From an uncultured Oscillospiraceae bacterium (GTDB lineage: Bacteria; Bacillota; Clostridia; Oscillospirales; Oscillospiraceae): a DNA stretch of 9,249 nt. Below the pieces are notes generated by a model. That model had not been told where the DNA came from and searched no databases. It saw nothing but the letters and a program-made list of their open reading frames with translations. Within the stretch, counting starts at the first letter, position 1, and each line of letters opens with the position of its first letter. Below are positions 1 through 5,047 of the stretch, one piece after another. A program made the translations under genes and the position numbers. The DNA is taken from assembly GCA_905236265.1 (NCBI GenBank), contig CAJOOV010000262.1, positions 1-9,249 on the forward strand. Reading direction: 5' to 3'.

Positions 1-86
1 CGGAAGGAGGGATTTGAACCCTCGCGACGGTCACCCGCCCTACGCCCTTAGCAGGGGCGCCTCTTCGGCCACTTGAGTACTTCCGC
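1..86 (-). tRNA. tRNA-Ser (anticodon GCU), 3' end cut by window edge
   Basis: Serine tRNA reading AGC/AGU codons. On the minus strand the 5' acceptor strand GCGGAAG starts at 86. The anticodon loop reads CTGCTAA with anticodon GCT at 50-52. A long class II variable arm, as expected for Ser, precedes the T arm GAGGG-TTCAAAT-CCCTC. The acceptor 3' strand CTTCCG reaches position 1, so the last acceptor base, the discriminator and any encoded CCA lie outside the window. It sits 49 nt downstream of the tRNA-Ser(UGA) gene on the same strand, with no promoter visible in the gap, so the two are probably one transcript. Confidence 0.96.
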
Positions 87-135
87 AGGCCGAACACCAC
101 CAAGGGTATTCCATTGTCACTGTGAGGGGAAAGTG

Positions 136-225
136 TGGCGGAGAGAGTGGGATTCGAACCCACGGCTCCTTGTGGGAGTCACTGGTTTTCAAGACCAGCT
201 CCTTAAACCGCTCGGACATCTCTCC
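136..225 (-). tRNA. tRNA-Ser (anticodon UGA)
   Basis: Complete serine tRNA for UCN codons, especially UCA. The minus strand gives acceptor GGAGAGA (225-219) pairing with TCTCTCC (146-140), followed by discriminator G (139) and an encoded CCA (138-136). The anticodon loop CTTGAAA carries TGA at 189-191. A long class II variable arm and a T arm with GTTCGAATC are present. It is the first gene behind a perfect-consensus promoter at 255-283. The wobble base is U34, the position modified by the TrhP/TrhO pathway, and a TrhP-like gene lies just upstream on the same strand. Confidence 0.97.
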
Positions 226-254
226 GTTTCGATCATATCTCACAAGCGTGATAT

Positions 255-283
255 ATTATATCAGCACTCTCCCCGCTTGTCAA
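255..283 (-). promoter_or_regulatory. Sigma-A promoter for the tRNA-Ser pair
   Basis: On the minus strand the sequence reads TTGACA (283-278), a 17-nt spacer (277-261), then TATAAT (260-255). Both hexamers match the housekeeping sigma consensus in all six positions with the optimal spacing. Transcription should begin near 248, about 23 nt before the mature 5' end of tRNA-Ser(UGA). This fits a strong constitutive stable-RNA promoter independent of the protein operon upstream. Confidence 0.9.
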
Positions 284-330
284 CCCTGATTTTTCAAAAG
301 CCGCAGGCGGGGAGAATCCATGGAACGGTA

Positions 331-1566
331 TCAGGTGCCGCTGAGGTCTACGGCGTGGCGCAGGATACTCAGCGGGGGTACAGGACGGGGGAGCTGCATC
401 CGAAAGCGCATCTGGGGATGTCTCGGTGCGTCCAGTGCATTGCCCTGCTCATCCTCCATCATGGGCGCACAAAAGGCAAAGGGCTTGCAGTCCGGCCCCA
501 CCATTTCCACCTCGTCCCCGGCCTGAAACTTATTGCGCAGGCTCAGGGTGGCAAGGCCGTCCTCTCCGCAGTCCTCCACAATTGCGCAGACCTGCCACTG
601 GCGGATATAACGGGAGTCATCATAGTATTGCCCCGGCTGGCCGAACCAGAAGCCGGTAGAGTAATGCCGATGGCTCACCTTGTCCACCTCGTCCCTCCAA
701 ACCGGGTCAACAGGCCGTCCCGCCTTCACGTCGTCAATGACGTGCCGGTATGCGCCGGTGACAATGGCGGCGTAGTAGGCGCTTTTCGCCCGTCCCTCAA
801 TCTTCAGGGAGTTCAATCCGATGTCGTACAGCTCCTGCACATGGTCGATCATGCACATATCCCGGCTGTTCATGATGTAGGTGCCCTTCTCGTCCTCGAA
901 TACCGGGAAATACTCCCCCGGCCGTTTCTCCTCTACCAGATGATACTGATAGCGGCAGGGCTGGGCGCAGGCGCCCCGGTTAGAGTCCCGCCCGGTCATG
1001 TAGTTGGACAGAAGGCAGCGCCCGGAGTAGCTGACGCACATGGAGCCATGGGCAAATGCCTCGATTTCCAGCGTCTTGGGGGTTTTCTGACGGATCTCCG
1101 CCACCTCCTCCAGACTCAGCTCTCTGGCAAGGATCACCCGGTCAGCCCCCAGATCGTGCCACGCACGGGCAGTCTCATAGTTTGCGATACTGGCCTGCGT
1201 GGAGATATGCCGCTTCACATGGGGGGCATACCGCCCGGCAAGGGTAAAAGCGCCAAGGTCTGCCACAATCACAGCATCCACCCCCGCCCCGTCCAGCGTC
1301 TCCAGCCACTGGGGCAGCTCAACCACCTCGTTATTCCGGGGCATGGTGTTGATGGTGACATGGCAGCTCACGCCGTGGCTGTGCGCCAGCTTTACCGCCT
1401 CCCACAGCTCCTGCTGAGAGAAGTTTCCGGCAAAAGCCCTCATGCCAAACGCCGACCCTGCCAGATAGACAGCGTCGGCGCCGTAAGCAATTGCCATTTT
1501 CAGCCGTTCCATATCCCCTGCGGGAGCCAGAAGCTCCAGCAGGGGGGAATTTGTATCCTGAATCAT
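331..1566 (-). CDS. trhP: U32-family protein, TrhP-like tRNA 5-hydroxyuridine biosynthesis factor
   Basis: Protein of 411 aa in the peptidase U32 family. It carries the full U32 signature at residues 169-187 (E-x-F-x2-GSMC...GRC-x-x-S). Four cysteines at C177, C184, C200 and C204 (CX6C-X15-CX3C) are the likely Fe-S ligands. LKIEGR lies at 254-259, and the C-terminal segment from about 320 matches the small beta-rich domain of the YegQ/YrrO branch. Despite the family name, the characterised relatives E. coli YegQ (TrhP) and B. subtilis YrrN/YrrO act with prephenate to hydroxylate U34 of tRNAs; others (RlhA) hydroxylate 23S rRNA. The length fits YrrO. In B. subtilis yrrO also lies downstream of mltG, which supports the TrhP assignment, but the YrrN partner and TrmR methyltransferase genes found there are absent here. 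The ATG overlaps the mltG stop (ATGA), with GGAGG 4 nt upstream, indicating translational coupling. The family is certain; the exact substrate is inferred. Confidence 0.9.
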   Translation of the reverse strand: MIQDTNSPLLELLAPAGDMERLKMAIAYGADAVYLAGSAFGMRAFAGNFSQQELWEAVKLAHSHGVSCHVTINTMPRNNEVVELPQWLETLDGAGVDAVIVADLGAFTLAGRYAPHVKRHISTQASIANYETARAWHDLGADRVILARELSLEEVAEIRQKTPKTLEIEAFAHGSMCVSYSGRCLLSNYMTGRDSNRGACAQPCRYQYHLVEEKRPGEYFPVFEDEKGTYIMNSRDMCMIDHVQELYDIGLNSLKIEGRAKSAYYAAIVTGAYRHVIDDVKAGRPVDPVWRDEVDKVSHRHYSTGFWFGQPGQYYDDSRYIRQWQVCAIVEDCGEDGLATLSLRNKFQAGDEVEMVGPDCKPFAFCAPMMEDEQGNALDAPRHPQMRFRMQLPRPVPPLSILRHAVDLSGT

Positions 1567-2678
1567 GGTTCCTCCGTCTCTACGGCAATGCCGTTTCGGA
1601 AATTGTTGAAGTCGCTGTAGTTGGAGAAGAAATGCGTGGTGCCGTCCTCGCCCAGAGCGAAGTAGTAGTAATTGGTGCTGTTGGGGTACAGCGCCGCCTC
1701 AATGGCTGCCATACCGGGGTTGCAGATGGGGCCTGCGGGAAGTCCCTCATACCGATAGGTGTTATAGGGGCTGTCAATTTCCAGATCGGACTGGGTCAGA
1801 TGCTCCTTCCGCTCCTCCAGCACATACTGCACCGTGGAGTCCATCTGCAGCCTGCCGTTGGTCTGGTCATTGTCGGGATTGAGACGGTTATTGATAACCG
1901 AGGCAATGTCCTTCTGATCCTGACCGTCTGTCTCCTTCTCAATGATGGAGGCAATGGTCATGATCTCGTTTTGGGTATAGCCCAGACGCTCCGCACGCAC
2001 CTTCATGTCGGAGTCGAACTTGACGGAGTAGTTATAGATGATCTTGGACAGAGCCACCTTTGCATCCCCGGATTTATAGAAATGGTAGGTATCCGGGAAG
2101 AGATACCCCTCCAGCCAGCTGGGGTCGCTGCGATCCAGCTCAAGATCGTTCAGGAAGGAATAGTCGAACTCGTCGTGGGTGGCGGACTCCACCAGCTCCT
2201 CTACCGTACACGCACCCTGCGCCTCCAGCAGGCGGAACACCTCGTCCACCGTATAGCCCTCAGGAATGGTGACCACCACCTCTTCCCTGGCCTTGGAGGA
2301 GGCGCTGATATTGCTCAGCAGGGCGGAGTAGTCCATATTTGTGTTCAGCTCATAGGTGCCGCTGGAAATCTTTTCCGCCTTGTTGGTGAAGCCTGCAAAG
2401 GTCTCGAACAGGAAGGGATAGTCAATCAGTCCGGCGTTATACAGCTTGGTGGCCACGGAGTCCACGCTCTCCCCTGCGTCAATGGTGACGCTGGCCGTGC
2501 GGGGTTCCTTGTCCAGCGCCAGCAAATCCCCTGCCCACCGCCAGCCGAAGGTGGCCAGCAGGAAGGAGATGGACAGCACGCACACCACATACAGCACGGC
2601 CACCAGCAGGCTGATGGCTACGCTTTTGCTTCGCCGCTTCTTCCGGATCCGCTGTTCCTGCGGTATATTCTGCGCCAT
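1563..2678 (-). CDS. mltG: Endolytic murein transglycosylase MltG
   Basis: Protein of 371 aa of the YceG/MltG family, which cleaves nascent glycan strands in the membrane-proximal layer of the wall and is thought to set strand length or terminate synthesis. A short basic cytoplasmic N-terminus (KKRRSK at 13-18) precedes one membrane helix at about 19-43. A LysM-like region follows at about 60-140, then the catalytic domain: EGYLFPDTY at 190-198, the SIIEKET segment with E247/E249 that contains the family's catalytic glutamate, RLQMDSTVQY at 276-285 and LPAGPICNPG at 313-322. The start chosen is the ATG at 2678, with AGGAG at 2691-2687 (8-nt spacing). An in-frame extension to 2732 would add 18 residues inside the upstream gene and lacks support. 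It begins 2 nt after the cyclo-ligase stop and overlaps trhP by 4 nt. Confidence 0.96.
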   Translation of the reverse strand: MAQNIPQEQRIRKKRRSKSVAISLLVAVLYVVCVLSISFLLATFGWRWAGDLLALDKEPRTASVTIDAGESVDSVATKLYNAGLIDYPFLFETFAGFTNKAEKISSGTYELNTNMDYSALLSNISASSKAREEVVVTIPEGYTVDEVFRLLEAQGACTVEELVESATHDEFDYSFLNDLELDRSDPSWLEGYLFPDTYHFYKSGDAKVALSKIIYNYSVKFDSDMKVRAERLGYTQNEIMTIASIIEKETDGQDQKDIASVINNRLNPDNDQTNGRLQMDSTVQYVLEERKEHLTQSDLEIDSPYNTYRYEGLPAGPICNPGMAAIEAALYPNSTNYYYFALGEDGTTHFFSNYSDFNNFRNGIAVETEEP

Positions 2679-2680
2679 GA

Positions 2681-3298
2681 CTAGCTCTCCTTTCTTCGCT
2701 CCTGCCCAACGGCGGAGGGGGCAGCGGGGCAAATCACACTGCTCTGTGTCACTACCAGTGAAACCCCCATGTCATGGGGCTGTGTGGGGAGGGACTGCCG
2801 CAGCAGCGCATCCCGGCAAAGCCCCACGCTGAGGCCGGAAAAGCCGGCTAAAAACCGGTCATAGTATCCGCCGCCCCTGCCCAGACGCATTCCCCTTTTA
2901 TCGTAGCACATTGCAGGGATCAGGGCAAGCTGCGCCTCGCAGGGGGCGACAACCGGGCATTGATCTGACGGCTCCGGAATGCCGAAGCGGTTCGGCGTCA
3001 TTTCCTCCCGCCCCTGAAAGAGGCGAAACTCCAGACCGCCTCCCCGGAGACAGCGGGGCAGGGCGACCCTTCTGCCCCGCTGCGTCAGCGATTGAACCAG
3101 CGTCCCGGTGTCCGGCTCTGCGCCCACGCCCCAGAACAGCAGCAGCGTCTCGCAGCGCTCCACCTGCGGCAGGGAGAGAAAGCGGCGAAACAGGGCGGCA
3201 TCACTCTCCCGCAGGGAGCGCTCCTCCTGCGCCGCCTCCCAGAGGGAAATCTCCCGGCGCAGGCGTTTTTTCAGTTCAGTCGTTGTAGTGGATTCCAA
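2681..3298 (-). CDS. 5-formyltetrahydrofolate cyclo-ligase
   Basis: Protein of about 205 aa that should convert 5-formyltetrahydrofolate to 5,10-methenyltetrahydrofolate with ATP, returning a folate dead end to the one-carbon pool. It is recognised by the C-terminal signature DKRGMRLGRGGGYYDR at about 133-148, by FGIPEP at 105-110 and by the basic N-terminal helix ELKKRLRRE. No ATG lies near the expected N-terminus. The best start is a TTG at 3298 with AGGTG 4 nt upstream; an upstream TTG at 3340 and a CTG at 3274 have no good ribosome binding site. The chosen start overlaps the end of the DJ-1 gene by 23 nt. E. coli ygfA (fau) and B. subtilis yqgN are the equivalents. The function call is firm and the start less so. 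Confidence 0.92.
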   Translation of the reverse strand: MESTTTTELKKRLRREISLWEAAQEERSLRESDAALFRRFLSLPQVERCETLLLFWGVGAEPDTGTLVQSLTQRGRRVALPRCLRGGGLEFRLFQGREEMTPNRFGIPEPSDQCPVVAPCEAQLALIPAMCYDKRGMRLGRGGGYYDRFLAGFSGLSVGLCRDALLRQSLPTQPHDMGVSLVVTQSSVICPAAPSAVGQERRKES

Positions 3299-3821
3299 GG
3301 CGCACCTGCTCTGCGGCGTCCTCGCCCCGGAGCACCTCAACCAGCTTCAGGGCAAAATCAAAGGAGGAGCCTGCGGCCTGAGCGGTGATAAAGCGCCCGT
3401 CCCGGACAATTTTGCTGCCCACATTCACGATGGCGGAGTACATATCCTCCTCCATGCCGGGGTAGACGATGGCGTTTCTCCGATCCAGCAGTCCCTGATG
3501 GGCGAGAATGGTAGGGGCGGCGCAGATGGCGGCCACCCACTTCCCCGCCTCGGCGGCCTTTTGAATCAGGGTGATTGCGGGAATGCTCTTTGCAATGGCA
3601 TCCACGCCCTTCAGCCCGCCGGGGAGCATGAGCAGCTCCAGCTTCTCAAACTCCACCCCGTCCATGGAGATGTCCGCCGTTACGGCGACACCCTGCCCGG
3701 AGACAACCTGCTTGCTGTTTACGCCCACAAGTGCTACTTCGATTCCGGCACGGCGCAGCAGGTCAGCAGGCACCAGAGCCTCGGCTGTCTCAAAACCGTC
3801 GCCCAGCAGAATATAAACCAT
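3276..3821 (-). CDS. DJ-1/PfpI-family protein (class I glutamine amidotransferase-like)
   Basis: Protein of 181 aa, the usual single-domain DJ-1/YajL/ThiJ length. The nucleophile elbow AAICAAP puts the reactive cysteine at C100. The partner glutamate is E11 in GDGFETAEA, H108 follows the elbow, and the C-terminal AGSSFDFAL at 150-158 matches the conserved late helix. Members include proteins of proposed chaperone, deglycase or oxidative-stress roles; the sequence does not decide among them. The start is the ATG at 3821 with AAAGGAAG at 3839-3832. An upstream in-frame ATG at 3896 would add 25 residues unlike the family and begins at the predicted transcription start, so it was rejected. It is the first gene of the operon with cyclo-ligase, mltG and trhP. 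Confidence 0.9.
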   Translation of the reverse strand: MVYILLGDGFETAEALVPADLLRRAGIEVALVGVNSKQVVSGQGVAVTADISMDGVEFEKLELLMLPGGLKGVDAIAKSIPAITLIQKAAEAGKWVAAICAAPTILAHQGLLDRRNAIVYPGMEEDMYSAIVNVGSKIVRDGRFITAQAAGSSFDFALKLVEVLRGEDAAEQVRLGIHYND

Positions 3822-3901
3822 AATAAACAGACTTCCTTTCCATGCTCTCTCTTCTTGATGGACTTGCTCTCCGGCGGAAGTGCCATTCCAAGTCATTCTC
3901 T

Positions 3902-3930
3902 ATCTTAGCATAATCACCGGGTAAAGTCTA
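3902..3930 (-). promoter_or_regulatory. Putative promoter of the DJ-1/cyclo-ligase/mltG/trhP operon
   Basis: On the minus strand, TAGACT (3930-3925) lies 17 nt from TAAGAT (3907-3902). A TGC immediately before the -10 makes it an extended -10 promoter. Both hexamers match consensus at 4 of 6. The predicted start near 3895 gives a leader of about 74 nt before the ATG at 3821. It is the only good candidate upstream of the first gene. Confidence 0.5.
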
Positions 3931-3991
3931 TGAATCTTTCTGACAAAAACCGCAGAAAACCCTCCTGCCTTTTCGTAATGACCTCCCTCTC

Positions 3992-4020
3992 TTGCTTTTT
4001 CCGGGCGGACATGGTATAGT
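3992..4020 (+). promoter_or_regulatory. Putative promoter of the ABC ATPase gene
   Basis: TTGCTT (3992-3997), a 17-nt spacer, then TATAGT (4015-4020), preceded by TGG, forming an extended -10 element. The -10 matches consensus at 5 of 6 and the -35 at 3 of 6. The expected transcription start near 4027 leaves a leader of about 23-29 nt. Its -35 is about 60 bp from the -35 of the divergent DJ-1 operon promoter, so the 228-bp gap between the two genes holds both. Confidence 0.6.
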
Positions 4021-4049
4021 GTGTACAAAATTCTGAGAAACCGGATGGA

Positions 4050-4862
4050 ATGACTATGAGCGAACAGACCTCGGCACTGAACGAACCGTCTCAGGGGACA
4101 GAAAACGGGCAGGCAGAGCGCCCTGCGGCGATTACGGCAAAGGACATCTACCTCAGCTACCGCAGCATTGTCCCTGTCTCCAAGCGCAAGCTGGCTCCCT
4201 CCTCCCCCTCGGTGAAACGAAACGGAAGAGTGGAGCATTTTGAAGCCCTCCACGGCATTTCCTTTGAAATCAAGCGGGGAGAGATCGTAGGGCTGGTGGG
4301 GCGAAACGGCAGCGGCAAATCCACCCTTTTGCGGGTGCTGGCGGGCATCTTTGAGCCGGACAGGGGCAGCGTTGACCTGCACGGCTGCACCGTCTCCCTG
4401 CTGGCGCTGGGCGTGGGCTTTCTCAAGCAGCTCTCCGGCCGGGACAATATCTACCTCTCCGCCATGCTTCTGGGCTTTTCTCAGGCGGAGATCGAAGAGC
4501 AGATCGACGAGATCATCGAGTTCTCCGAACTGGGGGAGTTCATCGAAAAGCCTGTTCGCACCTATTCCAGCGGTATGGTGTCCAAGCTGGGCTTCTCCAT
4601 CTCCGCTATTTTAAAGACGGATATTATTCTGGTGGACGAGGTGCTCAGCGTGGGCGATTCCAAGTTCAAGAAGAAGAGCTTTAACAAGATGATGGAGCTC
4701 ATCAGTGAGAAGAACCGCACAGTCGTCATCGTCTCCCACGATGCAAAGACGATTCAGCAGCTGTGTACCAGCGTCATCTGGCTCCACGACGGGGACATCC
4801 GCATGATCGGCCCGGCAGATGAAGTGGTAAGCGCCTATAATTACTACATGGGCGACGTATGA
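4050..4862 (+). CDS. ABC transporter ATPase of the Wzt/TagH polysaccharide-export type
   Basis: ATP-binding protein of 270 aa. Walker A GRNGSGKST is at 84-92, the signature motif has the YSSGM form at 172-176, Walker B IILVDE at 192-197 is followed by VLSVGD, and the switch histidine is H230. The YSSGM signature, DEVLSVGD and GVGF...LSGRDNI block are characteristic of ATPases that export O-antigen, capsule or teichoic acid (Wzt, TagH, RfbB). The 25-residue loop between the first strands (about 39-65) is also seen in TagH. The C-terminal substrate-binding domain of Wzt and the long TagH tail are absent. The first 25 residues are polar low-complexity sequence. No Wzm/TagG-type permease lies in the window, so the transported substrate cannot be stated. 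The start is uncertain between ATGs at 4050 and 4056; the ribosome binding site is weak (GGATGG). Confidence 0.92.
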   Translation: MTMSEQTSALNEPSQGTENGQAERPAAITAKDIYLSYRSIVPVSKRKLAPSSPSVKRNGRVEHFEALHGISFEIKRGEIVGLVGRNGSGKSTLLRVLAGIFEPDRGSVDLHGCTVSLLALGVGFLKQLSGRDNIYLSAMLLGFSQAEIEEQIDEIIEFSELGEFIEKPVRTYSSGMVSKLGFSISAILKTDIILVDEVLSVGDSKFKKKSFNKMMELISEKNRTVVIVSHDAKTIQQLCTSVIWLHDGDIRMIGPADEVVSAYNYYMGDV

Positions 4863-4876
4863 CCCGGCAGATGCCT

Positions 4877-4917
4877 GCCCCTCCATACCTGTGTGTTATG
4901 GAGGGGCGGTACTGTTT
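4877..4917 (+). terminator. Probable intrinsic terminator after the ABC ATPase gene
   Basis: A perfect 11-bp stem, 4877-4887 pairing with 4897-4907 (GCCCCTCCATA / TATGGAGGGGC), encloses a 9-nt loop and starts 15 nt after the stop codon. The T-tract is poor: TTTT at 4914-4917, displaced 6 nt from the stem. Termination may therefore be partial, and some read-through into the FHA-SEDS operon is possible. Confidence 0.6.
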
Positions 4918-4944
4918 TCAAAGAACGATCTGAAACAGCGCCGG

Positions 4945-4998
4945 AAACGGTTTATTGGCCGGGCGAGGGCGCAAATACGGTTTTGAGAGAAACGGTTT
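4945..4998 (+). repeat. Three short dyad sites (AAACGGTTT-type) in the FHA-SEDS leader
   Basis: AAACGGTTT occurs at 4945-4953 and 4990-4998, and a one-mismatch copy, ATACGGTTT, at 4975-4983. Each exact copy is itself an inverted repeat (AAAC-G-GTTT); the third extends to GAAAC-G-GTTTC. Starts are 30 and 15 bp apart. The sites lie between the ABC-gene hairpin and the ribosome binding site at 5035-5040, where a promoter or operator would be expected. No convincing sigma-A promoter was found here, only a weak TTGGCC/TACGGT pair with a 15-nt spacer that overlaps the middle copy. Confidence 0.4.
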
Positions 4999-5034
4999 CC
5001 GTGAACGCCTTTCATGGCGCAGCGGTATCAGGAA

Positions 5035-5040
5035 AGGAGG
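5035..5040 (+). promoter_or_regulatory. Ribosome binding site fixing the FHA-SEDS start
   Basis: A perfect AGGAGG lies 7 nt before the ATG at 5048. It decides the start, because the open frame extends upstream to an ATG at 4955 whose extra 31 residues are basic, unlike any domain, and cross the dyad sites. Confidence 0.85.
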
Positions 5041-5047
5041 CGGCGGC

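Noticed and set aside
289..310. Possible terminator after the U32-family gene (CCGCCTGCGG then CTTTT on the minus strand)
   Set aside because: Only a 4-bp stem with a 2-nt loop is possible and the T run is short, so it is not a credible intrinsic terminator.
73..1620. Long plus-strand open frame (515 aa) opposite the U32-family gene
   Set aside because: Antisense shadow of a confidently identified gene in GC-rich DNA; it also runs through both tRNA genes and shows no recognisable domain.
1491..2684. Plus-strand open frame (397 aa) opposite mltG
   Set aside because: Its His/Gly/Val-rich composition is typical of a reverse-frame shadow; no domain or own ribosome binding site was seen, and the mltG motifs are all on the other strand.
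3822..4049. Riboswitch or structured leader in the divergent gap
   Set aside because: Beyond the two promoter candidates no strong hairpin or known aptamer pattern was seen, and both leaders are short.
3900..4382. Minus-strand open frame (160 aa) across the divergent intergenic region and start of the ABC gene
   Set aside because: It overlaps both promoters and the ATPase N-terminus, and no family features are visible.
4955..5047. 31-residue N-terminal extension of the FHA-SEDS protein
   Set aside because: The ATG at 4955 has no ribosome binding site, whereas a perfect AGGAGG precedes the ATG at 5048.
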